A stretch of 64,000 nucleotides of DNA from positions 24,277,630-24,341,629 of the forward strand of contig CM043874.1 in assembly GCA_023846275.1 (NCBI GenBank). Direction: 5' to 3'. This document shows positions 1 to 12,480 of this stretch, piece after piece; within the stretch, counting starts at the first letter, position 1; the number at the start of each line of letters is the position of its first letter. The stretch comes from Vanilla planifolia. Taxonomy: Eukaryota > Streptophyta > Magnoliopsida > Asparagales > Orchidaceae. The notes beneath the pieces were generated by a model, which was given only the letters and a program-made list of their open reading frames with translations, did no database searches and was not told the DNA's origin. Position numbers and translations under genes: made by a program.

Positions 1-1700
1 AAATGCAAAACGTCAAATTCAAACATCACTGATGTTAATAATGGAAAACAGGAACCGCACTTTCAAATTCAACCACTAGTGATATAAATATATATATATT
101 ATTTTAAATATGACATGATATTTATGATGCATGATTGCATATCTTGATATATTATGAAATACAATGAAAAAGAAAATAAAAAATAAACATATGACATGAT
201 ATGAGATAAAAATAAAATGATTAAAGACCTACTAAAAATGAAAAGATAATAGAAAGTGAAATTTTCTTAAACTTGTTCCCATGATTCTACGATGAGCCCC
301 AGCACAAGATGCTAGGCATTATAGGCACTAGTTTTATACCAAATCATGAGATAGCATCAAAGATTTTCTTTACCACTAACAATTGGTGCAAAGTCGATAT
401 ATAGAGATATGTGATTAATATAGCTAGTCAGTTATGATATGCTCACAAGCAAAGGATTAAAAATGATGTGAGAATATGCAAGAGATGACATGAGATATGA
501 TTAGAATATGGGGAATAGACATAACGGAAACATCTGAATCCAATTAAAAAAAACGAAAAAAAATATTAAAAAAATGAAAAAAAAAAAAAAGATATGCAAC
601 ATATGAAAAAAAACAAAAATATGTGTACACCGTGATATATCTAATATATTATTTATTATAAACATTGTTAATATGTCATAATGATATTATGCTTATCGCA
701 TTTCATGTTATCCTTTCATCATACCTTATTATTTATTCATATAAAATCTCCTTACTGAGCAGTATATACTGAGCAATGTATGCCCATCCCCTACTTATAT
801 TACAAAACATGTCACAAATTCACAAAAATAAAATGCTTAATGTAACATTTAAAGTTTGTGAGTATGATATCTTATACATATTAATAATATCTAAAAAAAA
901 CAGATATGTATATACTATATTTTGATGTAATAAAACTAGCTTGGATATCAAGGATGATGTTTTATTATTTTTGTCATTCTCATCTATAGTGGTTTTACAT
1001 CCTTACAATATGCTACCATATTATGATTTTATTGTAATATTAGTAATAAAAATCCATACTTAAGAATTTTACTTCTTACAATATCCCATAAATAATCTCA
1101 TTAGTATAATCTTTAGTGATAAAAAATTTTATCTTGCATTACTTGTCAATTCGTCTTGAAATCTTTAAGAATCTGCCACAAAATATAGGATCTTAAATGT
1201 GGTGTACTCTCTAAATTTAATCTATTTACAAGACTTTCTGATATTAGGATTTTTTGCTTAAAGTGTCAATGATAGCATTGATAAGCTCTTTCTTAACTTA
1301 AATTTGGAAAATAAAAAATTTCTCTATTTGTTTTGTTTTATTAGAGATGTCTTTTGTACTCACCATAAACAATAAACTTTTATCAACTTGTAGAAGAGTT
1401 TCAAGTATCTTTTTAGTCAACTATATTAAGTATTTTATCCTTCTTGAACTCTTTTGAAAATAATTCAAAATGCAATTTCCAATGTATTTGTCATATATGC
1501 CATATCATCTTGTAATGATTACAATACTTCTAAGTTCTACTTGTAATCATTGTTACAACATACGTTGTTAGAAGATATTCTTTCTTTTGCCAAAAATGAT
1601 CGAACTTATACTCAACCTTCTTGGTATTTTGTCCTTTTTGTATTATCTATCCGTATTCATTTTTCTTTTCAATAGTTATTACAAATTACCAACTTATTTT
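1..1700. other. AT-rich intergenic sequence, no gene seen
   Basis: The stretch is dominated by A/T runs and short poly-A tracts (for example around 540-615). There is no ORF of note, no splice-like exon and no tRNA-like A/B box pair. Its right part (about 1.0-1.7 kb) may be further decayed interior of the gypsy remnant that begins at 2.5 kb and runs leftward, but I see no readable protein motif there. Confidence 0.5.
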
Positions 1701-1739
1701 AAAACTTGAATAAGGAAAAAAAGATAATTCAATGGCAAT

Positions 1740-2516
1740 ATGATGATATAGACCTGCAATATACTTTGACAATGTCTGCATCTCATCAATAAGCATTACC
1801 AATCTCACGACTTATCATCGGAATTTTGTGGTATATTATAGCACCATTTATCCTTGTCAGTGTTATAAACTACGTCAATTTCTTTATCTTTGTTCAATGT
1901 AATCCATTAAGTGAAATTCTTTAATTAACTTTTTAAATGAACTCCATATCACTTTTGTAACTATCAAATTATTAAATGAGCATTTCATCAAAGCTAGCGC
2001 AAGACTCGTCGTTTTCAATCAAACATGTCACCTTATTAGTTAATAAATAGTTGTATTATGAAAAATGTCTCTAATTGCTCCAAGCATGTATATAATTTCT
2101 TTACAAATATTGTACCATCATAAATTGATAAATCAAATATAACATCTAACCTTAAAAAGACATTACTAATTCATGCAAGTCAAAAAGGTGAGATTGATGC
2201 TATCCTCATCTTTATCTCTAATTATCTTTGGATTATTACTTAATCCAAAATTCTTTTAATTAAGAGTATTTTCTTTTAACAAATTATCTTTTAAATTCAT
2301 CATTAAAAAGTATTGAGATTTTAACACCATCATCATTAACACTTACATTTGTTAGGTTAACTAAGCCATCTATGCCTCCAAACTTGATGATGAAATAATC
2401 GACAGTCACCTCAACTGAAGCCTTCTCAATCTCTCAATTCCATTTTATAGTTTGTTCTTCAACTACCTTCTTCTCTGCTCTAGCCATCGGCATCGAATCG
2501 AAGCTCTCTGATACTA
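1740..2516 (-). mobile_element. Ty3/gypsy-type gag remnant with PBS-like site (copy A)
   Basis: Read on the minus strand, 2503-2516 is a near match to the initiator-Met tRNA primer-binding site (TAGTATCAGAGAGC; usual TGGTATCAGAGC). Directly after it, near 2492, an ATG opens a short charged peptide (begins MPMARAEKKVVEE) that soon meets a stop. Further on, blocks such as LVNLTNVSVND can be read between stops and frameshifts. The same blocks recur on the plus strand at 18.4-18.9 kb, which also shows a gypsy-like gag block (ALIWWNSHL). This is a dead fragment; the left boundary is not resolvable by eye. Confidence 0.5.
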
Positions 2517-3160
2517 AAAATAATATGATCTATCTGCAAGTGTTCTCACTCCAAGCCCTCGACAACAAACTTTCTTTTATTAGACTTGCAGCAGCAAAAG
2601 TTGAAGCATACGAATTACGAAGAACTAAGAAAGAAAAAAGAGAATATTTTTGCCACAAGGTTGAATTTCTCAAAAAATTCCCCTTCAAAAAATTTTGAAT
2701 TGTTTTATTCATCATTCTTATCTCTTTATATAGAAGTATAATATTTCATTAAAAAATACATAATATTTTAATTATCACAAGAAACGTGTGATTTTTACAA
2801 AAAATAGAAAATTTCACAAATTCTATGCTGCCAAGCCCGTCCGCACATACACAAGTTGCTATGCACTCAAGAGAACCATACTAGGGCACTGTTCACGTGC
2901 ATGGATACTGTTCCCATGTGCAAACAGACCTTGTTGCATGAACATTGACCACATCGACCCAATAGGTTTAGCTACAACGCGTGCACGTGCGATGTAATTA
3001 TGCGACCCCATACTGGCAGCCAACGCACTGAGCCTTCCTGCGGGTACGTGCAATTCTTGCTGCATAGTGCTACTACGACAGCTTTTGTCGTTTTATTGCC
3101 TCCCTTGAATTTTTCATAATTTTTTGGGTTTAATAAACCTAGAATTGAGCTTTTGATCAA
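2517..3160 (-). repeat. Probable LTR (5' LTR of gypsy remnant A)
   Basis: This segment lies just upstream (minus-strand sense) of the PBS-like site, where a 5' LTR must be. It contains a TATA-like TATATAAA on the minus strand at 2725-2732, followed downstream by a plausible leader. The sub-region 2820-3070 is less AT-rich than its surroundings. I found no matching second LTR, so the right boundary at about 3160 is a guess from the return to AT-rich sequence. Confidence 0.35.
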
Positions 3161-4970
3161 TGAACACGAAGACCACCTTAAAATAAAAAAAGACTAAAAA
3201 AGAGAAAGAAGCAATTTGTCTTATGCTCATCACCTATTCGAAAGCGAAAACAATGAGATATCTAAACTCTCCAATAAAGAAATAGAAAGTAATTTCCTTG
3301 AATTAATTGATGTTTTTTAATTACTTGCAAAGAAATATAAATGTTTGATAAAAGAGCATAAAGAATGCTTAATTTTTTGCAATGACATAATGAAAAAAAT
3401 AAAAAATATTTACAAGACTAATAACTTATTGGAGATGAACTTGTTAAAACTATTAGCACAAATGTAAATAATAAAGTTGTTTTTTAACATTTATAGAAGC
3501 AACATTCCAATTATAATTCATATCATGTGTACAAGAATGATTCACTTCAAAATTCTAAATTTATTCATGTTTAAAATTATTTTTATAATTCTTTTATTAC
3601 TTGTAATTATTGTTTAAAAAAGATAATATGTTTAAAGATTATAAAATAGGTTAAATGTTAACTTTAGATATCTTACTTTTATGTAGAATTAAAAGAAAAA
3701 TCATAATATAACTAGATATGTTAATATGTTTTATTCAAAATGGATGGGACCCAACGTTGTTTGGGTTTCAAAATCTAAATTTAAAATTGTGATACCCATG
3801 TGCATGCTTCCTTTATTTAAATTAGAAAGAGAAAAAATTCTTTGAAAGAATGTTTAATTTGTTTTAATATATTTTATATGATTATTTGGGTTTTTTAAAT
3901 TTATATATGTTCAAGCTTTTGTGTGCATAAATATAAGGAGAGAAAAGAAATTAAACCACTTTAAGTTCTATTTATCAATAAGTGATTTTACTTTTCATAT
4001 ATCAATAAATAAAAGTTTTGCTTTTATTTGTGTTTCCACACAAGTTGTACAAAGCTAAACAAATATTCTAAAATATAAGAGCCATTATGTTTATAAAAGA
4101 CTTCCACTTTCATATTACTTGACTTCAAATTGGCTTAAATTTATAATTTGCACAATTTAACTCTCATTGTGTGGACATCATACTTACCAATTCTCCACAA
4201 AATCAACTTTAAATAAGATTACAAGTCTTGCTAATATTTTGTTGTGAATAAAAATACAAATTGAAAAGAAAAGAATGACTTGAAAATCACCAATAGACTG
4301 AAAACTGATTTTTTTTTTAGCAAATGGCAAAATGAGTTGCATTGATATTAAAGTCCAATGCAAATCTACACAAACTCAAATTCTAATGCACTAAACAAAG
4401 AAAAATGAGATGACACATGAATAGATGACTCCAAAAAGGAACAACACACAATCAAGTTGCATGCTAGGAGTGAAGCAAAAAGAGCATCCATTAGTTGGAT
4501 GACTAAAGTCACCATAACCTACAACTTCATATCTTTTAAGAAATTGCCATCATTTGCAATTTCAACTTCATTTTTTAGTTCTAATCAATGCAATTGCATT
4601 TTTATTCAAATTTGGTTCAGTTGTTTCTTCTAATTCTTAGTTTGTAGTTCCAACTTTACTAAGGTTTACTTCAATTCTTGTTGCTCATAATTAATTTTCA
4701 ATCAATTTCAGTCCAATTTGAAATGATCATTGACATCATGAGATTTTAACCATAGTTAACATAGGAGTATGTTAGGCTGCCACCCAAGACTAAGTTCCCC
4801 CAAGTTAATAAACCCCAAAAGTTTGTAGAAACCATCCAAGGTGATCCGAAACTCCCCCAAGTGGCTACTTCCAAAAAATTGTGGGAACCTAACTTTTTCA
4901 TTTATTATCAAATTTGCAAGGTTTTTCGACAGATTTTGTGTAAAACACTAAGGGATTTTTGAAACTTGAT
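3161..4970. other. AT-rich intergenic sequence, no gene seen
   Basis: No coding, RNA or mobile-element signature could be supported. The end of the block (4770-4870) has short C-rich patches (tcccccaag twice) but no recognisable element boundary. Confidence 0.4.
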
Positions 4971-5517
4971 GGCAAAGAGATCCTTCAAATTATGGGAAAC
5001 TCTTATATATAACCTAGGTTAGAATATTTACCTCTTTTAATTTAATTTCAATATTGAATCTATTCTCCACCTTGCTTGTATTGCTACATATAGCCATGCC
5101 ATCATTATGTAGCATCATGTTATTGTTCACAACTAAAATCCTATATTAAGGAGGTTTCAAGGTCTAAAAGAAGAGAGAACAAAAGCCAAAAGAGAGAATT
5201 CCTTGACAATTGTCCCTACATCATCACTGCCTTCACCGAAGCTTTATGGCAAGGATATCCTTCAAATTACAAAAAAATCATATAAAACCTAGGTTAGAAT
5301 ATTTACCTCTTTTAATTTAATTTCAATATTGAATTTATTATCCACTTTGCTTGTATTGCTATAGCCAAACCATCATTAGGTAACATCATGTTATTGTTCA
5401 CAACTAAAATCCTATGTTGAGGAGGTTTAAAGGTCTCTAAGAAGAGGGAACATAAGCCCAAAGAGAGAATTGCTTAACAATTGTCCCTACATCATCACTA
5501 CCTTCACCGAAAACTTT
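4971..5517. repeat. Tandem direct duplication, unit about 275 bp
   Basis: Two head-to-tail copies: about 4971-5243 and about 5248-5517. Shared anchors are 'tccttcaaat' (4981 and 5258), 'aacctaggttagaatattta', 'gttattgttcacaactaaaa' and 'tgtccctaca' (5211 and 5482). Spacing drifts from 277 to 271 bp because of small indels. The copies are roughly 85-90% identical by eye. Neither contains a convincing ORF; short ORFs at the end of the second copy look like chance. Function unknown. Confidence 0.85.
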
Positions 5518-7482
5518 GTCCTCCATCTCATTTGCTTTGTAAGCACATCATCATCATTCCCAAAACATCACTCCTTATGCCTTTACTTTGTTATTCATCT
5601 GATTATATGCACAATAACTATTCCCTCATGGTTCAGTTTCTATACATTTTCCTTCAATCTTGACTTAGGTTTCTTTATGAAAATTTTTCTTATCATCATT
5701 TCTTGATATTTTCTTTGTGATTAAGTGCTAGAAATATGGTTTGATATCAATTGGTATGATCACTTCATGCCCAATGCGATCAAGTAGATAAGATTGTTTC
5801 TTCATAGTCACCAAATAGTATTGTTTATGTTTTGTTGTAATACATATTCTTAGGAAACTTTAGATTTGCGACACCATTGTATAGACTAAATTATGATCAT
5901 AGGATATTTTTTGTTACGTCTTTGTGCATCCCAACTAATCACATTAAAATACATGAAATATTCCTATATCATATTTGGCAAAAAAATTTAGTTCTACTAT
6001 ATCAATCAAGCACAATATACTAAACAAAACACAAACAAAGTACAAATAAAAACAATTTCAAAGGTCCACATGAAACTAGTAGGCATTGGTGGAGCATATG
6101 CCCCAACATTATTTCTATGTTCCACCGTCAAAAATGCATTATCAACTTCTTCTCCAATATTGTCCATCTATTATAATGGAAACCTCCTTAAACATGTGAT
6201 GCAAATATCACGCAATAGTCAAATTTTTCTATGGTTACTGTTAAAAATTGAACCTTTACTTCATCAATAGTAATGGAGATTGTGAAATCATTATGGTATT
6301 TATTTCCACTCCCTCTATAATAAACTCAAATTTGTTTTGTCATATGACCAAATTTTACAAGCATTATTTGTGAAAGAGTCCAAAAGTCACAACTTATAAG
6401 GATGGTTATATGAGGTTTTGAACCAGTTGATTTGCTGCAATGAGATGTTTATTGTCCATGTCTTAAAATAAGGACATAACCCTCTTTTACCTACAAAATA
6501 AAACCATCCAAAAAATTAAAATATATTGAATCATGATTTTAGTTATTTCTATATTTATAAAAGATAAACTGCCTTCAGCATTTCATCTCCCACCAAGTTC
6601 AGATATAGAGATCAACCATGATCGGAAGTCTTTTTATATCAACAAAAACAAATTGTGCTAGTGTAGGAATGAGGAGAGGATTCTTGATCTACCAATCTAT
6701 TCAATGACTTTAAATACAAAAGAAAATTGGAAGGAAACCCAAAGAATAGTAATGAAACTTCACAGGGTACAAAGGACCACTAATTAACCAAATTGTATGT
6801 GCCACACTTATTCTCAAAACAAGTGACTTCAAAGGCAAAATAATTTGAACAGCATCCTCTGAAAAGTTCTTTCAAATGACAATGGTCGAACATCGAACAA
6901 CACCAAAGTTGACTACAAATTGCACATACCCCATATATATTCAAATCAAATATCAGGATTAAAAGATCCATGAAGCATACATTATTATTCAAATTACAGC
7001 AGTGGAAACATAAGGAAAACACATTTAAGTAAAGCAACCATGAATTTTGCTAACTTCCAATCTAAAATATGCAGCAAAACAAAAGGCAGACAAAGAAGGG
7101 TGGAGTATGAAAAACTTACTTCTGATTAAACTTAACACAATTTCAATTAACAAAAGACTGAGTTCACCCATCAAAGGATTCAACAGAACCTCAGCTGTAC
7201 GCAAGCACTACTCACAAATAGAAGGACCAATGGTCATCAGGACGCAGAATAGTATCATCGTTCTCTTACAATTAAAGTGCAATAAACAAATTCCATATGA
7301 AATTGCAGATTCAAACTAATAACGCAAAAGCTAAATATGAAGACAAAGGAAACAGAAAAACGCAGCCACTACTTATGAAGTAAAAGAAAAATGACGAAAA
7401 CAACAAAATAAAAACAAGAACAATGTAGACCAATTCGTAGACCATCCAAGAGAAGAAGAATAGGAAGAGGAAATCAACAAAC
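5518..7482. other. Non-coding; expected intron of the MYB-CC gene, no further exon found
   Basis: This region lies downstream (minus-strand sense) of the MYB-CC first exon, where its second exon should be. I looked on the minus strand for the conserved continuation (ATPKTIMR, SHLQKYR, and the coiled coil with LHEQLE / LQLRIEAQ-type residues) and did not find it. ORFs in the region are short and of no recognisable family. Confidence 0.45.
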
Positions 7483-7645
7483 TTTCTGGGCCTCCGAGCT
7501 GGGCAACAGCATCGACGAAACGTTCGTGTAGATCTGCCGTCCATCGAAGCCGGGGCTTGGGATCCGCAGTGAGTACCAGGCTGGGGCCGTGGATCTCTTC
7601 CTGTGGAATCGATGCTTCCTGGCGGTGAATCAAGCCAGGGAACAT
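7483..7645 (-). CDS. MYB-CC (PHR1/PHL-like) transcription factor, first coding exon only
   Basis: The minus-strand ATG at 7645 opens 54 codons beginning MFPGLIHR and ending AVAQLGGPE, then a GT donor (GAAA|GTTTGT; GT at 7482-7481). Residues 26-54 carry the start of the GARP/MYB-like DNA-binding domain: LTADPKPRLRW, TADLHERFVDAV, QLGG. In this family the domain continues with a Lys codon split by the intron; the exon here ends one base into a codon starting A, as expected. MYB-CC proteins are nuclear regulators, several of them of phosphate starvation. Upstream in-frame codons (to 7792) look like leader, and MFPGLIHR is the family-like start. The second half of the MYB domain and the coiled coil are not visible in the 7.4 kb downstream, so the gene is either split by a very large intron or truncated. 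Confidence 0.8.
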
Positions 7646-8100
7646 CTCCTTTTGGGAGCAAAAAGGAAGGTTGAAAAGCTCACAAAAGACTGAGAAAGGA
7701 GAAGAATAAAGAAATTCCAAGATAAACAGGATGCAAAACACACTTCGGAGAGCTTTCCCTGCACCAATAGGAAGAGAAAGAAAGACAAACATAAACCGGA
7801 AAGCAAATAGCCTTGTGACACTCCTTTCTTTGCTGCTTTTTCTCCTTTATAATTTCTTCAGTGTGTGGTACATTGGAACCATGGCCCAGTAGGCTGAAGA
7901 AAGTTGAGCTTTTTATTGTTTTTTTTTTTTTTTTTTCACTCGAAGACTTGGTTTTTTCTCTAGAAGCAGCTGTCGGATTGAGATTTTGCAATAATAATAG
8001 TAATTTTTTTTATGTTGTCTGGGAAAAGAGGCCATGGGATAGGAAACGGAGGCATATGTAGCACTGAAAGTTCACTATCGTGGATTGTTGGAGCTTTCTG
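7646..8100 (-). promoter_or_regulatory. Leader/promoter side of the MYB-CC exon
   Basis: The sequence upstream of the start (minus sense) contains a poly-A run (poly-T 7919-7937 on plus) and pyrimidine/purine-rich stretches typical of a plant leader. GC content is visibly higher than in the flanks up to about 8100. No TATA box could be assigned with confidence. Confidence 0.35.
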
Positions 8101-10319
8101 CGGAAACAAACTACTTGAGCTGTCCTCGTGTAACTACCAACCATAATTCACCTACTTCCAACTTTCATTTTTCTTATGCTTTGAAATATACATTTTTACT
8201 AAGATTTTAGGTGTTTTGCATTTATAATCTTCTTTTTAAAATAAATTTAATTTTATTTTTTTTCTTTTAAACCTAAAAATATCATATTTTAAATAAATAA
8301 TTTTAATCAAAACTTATTTTAAGAATATTATTTTTAAAATTATAAATCATATGTTAATTTAAAGATTGAATGTCATTTGAGATTGGATGCATGTGTATCA
8401 CAAATGTATTTTCTTATTTTAAATTGTGGTAGCTTATAAGTAATATGATGAATTAGATGTAAATTGTATTGAACTAACTTGAAAGTAAGAATAGATCGGA
8501 ACAAAAGATAAGATCTATTCAAGTTTTAATCCTTCTTAATTGCAATGTTTTAAGAAAATTTATTGCATAATATAATTCCATTAATTTTATATGATGAAAT
8601 ACCTATTTGTTTACAAGTTGTTTATATGTATGTTAGAAAAAATGGTCGCATCAATATAATTCAATTTGTTAGTTAATTGGATATATAAATCAAATAGAAA
8701 TTTTGGAATTAAATATACTCAAAATCATGTCTTCTATTTTCTATTAAAAAATTAAAAGTGAACAAAATTATGTTTCTTCTTATTATTATATTTTCAATTA
8801 TAATGAATGATTCTTCATTGTAATGACCAATTTTTATGACCCAAATCATTATAATTTATTAATGTAAATTAAGTTTTAAAACAAATAATAATAATTATAA
8901 TATAAAAAATAATACTTTTTTATTATAATAAATATCTGAATATAAATAAAATAATATATAATTACAATCTCATCATTTATAACTTAATAATTTAATGTCA
9001 ACTTATAATTTAAATCATTATAACAAATCAAGTGAGTCATAATATATTTCTATTTAATACTATTTTGACAATGTTCAAATTAGCATTATTATCTTAATTT
9101 GATTTTATTTTTAAAAGAGGCTAGATTAATTTGATTATATATTAATATTTACATTATAATGGATAGATGTAGATTATGTTTGTTTCATAATTACAATAAT
9201 GTAGTCTACAATAAAATACATCATGTATGTCATCAGTAATATTCATTGACTATATTGACCTACGACTTAAGTATTTTGAATTTAGTGTTTAAAGAGAAGT
9301 GAATGATTTTAATTAGAAGTAGATTTATTCACAACGTAGTCTTCAACATGCAAACATTTTAAACATGCAAGAATAATAAAAATACATTCTTTTAAAGCTA
9401 AACATTTCTTGTCAAAATGTACAACACAAAAAGTATCAAATATAGTACTCGAGATCTATATAATATACATGGGTTCTTACATATAATACTTGGTTTATTA
9501 TACCCAATTTTCATTGAAATAAAAACTAGCATGTGATATGTCATTTTTTAAGTACAATACATCCAAGTATTGACAAATAGTATATAAAATCTTATATATA
9601 ATACATCTAATTAAATCACCCTTAAGCAAAATGTGCCACTTCTTTTGTTGTCACCTAATTATTTATCTAATATTTTTTTCTTTTCATTTATAAAAATTTT
9701 AGTTTAAGAATTCTTCTTTGTTTTGAAAACCTTTTTAATTAGATAAATGCTCAGTAACAATAAATATAAATTTCTTTTGTAAAAAAAATATAATATATAT
9801 AAATAAGTCAAAGTAATAACACTTTTAATTTTCAAAATAACATGTGTTGCTCAAAAACTAGCGTCAAATATATCTCATATAAACCAAATTATAGTCCATT
9901 CATCCATGTCATTGAAATAAAATTAAAGCTAAGCGTCTCTCTCATTGCTCCCAAAAAATTGGCGAGGAGCATCTACAATATTTATAATGTTAATTAATAA
10001 AATAGGTTACGAAAATTATCACACACTCTATGAATAAAAATATATATAAAAAGAATATAAAGTATTAGAAATACAAGTCATACCATATCATGTGCTAAGT
10101 CAAATAGCTAAAATAATTGAATATACTAATGCAATGCTCGTACCTTTTAAGCAATACTCTCCTTGACCAACAAACACCATTCTGAAGCCATTGCTGGGAA
10201 ACCACTAGCTCCCTTGTGCTTGATAAACATTGGATATTTCTCCTATTGGTGATGTGGGTTATTAACTTCTGAGCATATCATATATTTATGATCTTGGTTA
10301 CAAGAATATTGAACATATG
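8101..10319. other. AT-rich intergenic sequence
   Basis: No gene seen. The last part (10140-10265) is less AT-rich and, read on the minus strand, has an open exon-like segment flanked by AG and GT (see findings). The rest shows no structure beyond A/T runs. Confidence 0.4.
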
Positions 10320-10324
10320 GTTTT

Positions 10325-10609
10325 GATGAAAATAAATTAAAATAAAATAGATCACGAATTACAATTAACAAACAGTAAATTTGTGTTTGAGATTATTTGG
10401 AAGAAATTAAAAAATAACAACGAAAATCCTAAGACATAGAAAGACAAAGCAATAGAATTTATTTTATTCACCTTAATAACTAAATATCAATTACAACATT
10501 TTATAGGCAAATAATTTTCCAAATATTTTCTTCTAATCTGAAAATTTGTTCTTGATCCATACATTGACTATCAATTTAAAATTATTTAAATACTTAAAAT
10601 TTGCTAATA
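10325..10609 (-). repeat. 3' LTR of the copia element
   Basis: 285 bp, from gatgaaaataaa to tttgctaata on the plus strand. It aligns end to end with 16741-17025 at about 80% identity by eye, implying an old insertion. The polypurine tract (agtccccctcaaa on plus) abuts its right edge, which fixes it as the 3' LTR of a minus-strand element. Confidence 0.88.
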
Positions 10610-10619
10610 TTAGTCCCCC

Positions 10620-11174
10620 TCAAATTTGAAGTAAATTAAAGCCTAATTGATTTTGTAATTCTTCAAACATCTTCACTCCAAGTGATTTGATGAAAATATC
10701 AGTCACTTGTTCTTCAGTATTGTGATATATCAGGCTTATAATCTCATTATTGACACGATCATGAAGAAAATGATATCTTGTCTCAATATGCTTGCTTCTC
10801 CCATATTGAACTGGATTTTTTGCTAATTTAATTACTAGCATATTATCAATTAAGGTAGTTATTGACTCTTCTTGTTGATGATGTAACTTTTGCAGTAAAT
10901 TTTGCAACCAAAATGCTTCACAAATTATTGATGAAGTGTAATATAATCTACTTCACGAGATGAAAGAGCAACGACATTTTGTTTAGCTGATCTTCACATA
11001 AATGCCGATGAACTTAAGAAGAAACAATAGCCAGTTGTATTCTTCATTTCATATATATCACCTCCGTAGTCATTGTTGGAATAACCACATAAATTTGTCC
11101 TACTTTGATTAGTAAAATACAAACCATAATCAAATGTATCTTTAATATATCTTAGTATTATTTTTGTAATCATC
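10620..11174 (-). pseudogene. copia RNase H fragment
   Basis: The segment left of the solo LTR resumes the copia frame: ILRYIKDT, LCGYSNNDYGGD, KNTTGYCFFLSSSAFM then a TGA where the family has Trp, then VVALSSRE. After a further break, KHIETRYHFLHDRV and VTDIFIKSLG near 10.7 kb match the family's C-terminus (KHIDxRxHFLR, ADIFTKxL). Removing the insert and one CAATG leaves this frame continuous with the RT fragment. Confidence 0.85.
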
Positions 11175-11684
11175 CAATGTGTTAAGCCCCCACCTAAACC
11201 AGTACCTCTAAATAACAAAATTAGCATCAGTTGTTCTGCTGTTATAATATATAGTGAGGACAAATAAATAAACCCAATGTGGGGACCCGACAGTAAGACA
11301 AACACTAACTCAAAATCCAAAGTATATATTCTCTCTCACACATCTCTTGGAAAGGGCTCTCCTGTAACAGCATCATTCCCAATTCTCGATACAGTGGTTG
11401 CATGACCTGTGATGTAAGCACTAATGAGATTTACAAATCTCAGTAGATAAATCCACATAGTTAACCCAATGAAAATAAATACAATGAATAGTGCAGATGA
11501 ATCATATGCATAAAGCTCAAACCATACTGATGTCATATATAATATCAAATAAAAAACCAAAGAAAAATCAAAAGAAATGCCAGTTCCTTATAGGTGTGTT
11601 ATAATTGGGCCCAATTCCCTTTGACGCATTATCCTCTGGATCCAATCAAGCAAATTACCTCCAACCGGCATACAACCAAACATA

Positions 11685-11834
11685 TAACACTAGGCAGATA
11701 TCTGACCCGAAGATCGATACCCTGCGATCCAACACGCTGGGCCTGATGTAATCATCATGGAGTCATAGCACCTAACACTAGGCAGATATCTGATCCAAAA
11801 ATCGATACCCTGTGATCCAACACACTGGGCCTAG
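11685..11834. repeat. 88-bp tandem duplication inside the solo LTR
   Basis: The block starting taacactaggcagatatctga at 11685 recurs at 11773 with a few substitutions; both contain atcgataccctg and a version of gatccaacacgctgggcct. Offset is 88 bp throughout, so it is a simple head-to-tail duplication. Confidence 0.88.
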
Positions 11835-12364
11835 TGGTGAAGATAATGTTCTCTTAGAATCTCATTTTTTATATTTGTCATTTCCCAAACATCAATCCAT
11901 GTCATATCAAAAGACCTTTCATGCCATATTGTTTCGTCTCTTTCCTTAGCATATTGTACCATATTATTTCTTTTCTTTTTAGTTGTCATGCAAATGAAAT
12001 AAACATCAACATATAGAACAACCAAAACACCATGTAACTGAAAGAAAATCATGTAAAGCAAACACATAGTAGTGTGCTACATCACAGGGTTAGAAATCTA
12101 TCTACCTGGATTTGTTGTACCAAATTTTCTTGATGTCCTACAAGGTCATGAATGCAAACATAATCAATTTAAAATATACTTACTAGCTAAAATTACTTTC
12201 TAAACGCTGTTCCCAGACGCTTCCCCAAAAATCCCAAAATTTCCGATATTTTGGCTTCCGTTGGTACTGTAGCTAAAATTGCTTTTTTGAAAGCTTTCCT
12301 AAACATGAAAAATCCAAAATCTCGAAATAATCCCAAAATCAGCTTACGCGACACTGAACCGCCC

Positions 12365-12480
12365 GCTGGACCACGAGCGCTCGGCGCGCTGGACCGCGCC
12401 CGCGTTCGACGCTGGACCACGTGCTCTCAACGCACTGGACCGCGCGCTCTCGACACGCTGGACCACTGGCGCTTAGCAGC
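12365..12480. repeat. 23-bp GC-rich minisatellite inside the solo LTR
   Basis: Five consecutive units start at 12365, 12388, 12411, 12434 and 12457, each opening (g/a)ctggacc(a/g)c and continuing with a variable GC-rich remainder. The first four are exactly 23 bp. They lie in a GC-rich island (about 12340-12720) that contrasts sharply with the AT-rich surroundings. Confidence 0.88.

Noticed and set aside
7311..7991. Overlapping minus-strand ORFs in other frames around the MYB-CC exon
   Set aside because: Only the frame giving KPRLRW and LHERFVDAV has homology; the others are shadows or leader sequence.
11275..11279. CAATG as left target duplication of the solo LTR (start at 11280)
   Set aside because: The copia frame already stops matching at 11179, and the CAATG at 11175-11179 restores it exactly; the inner copy is chance.
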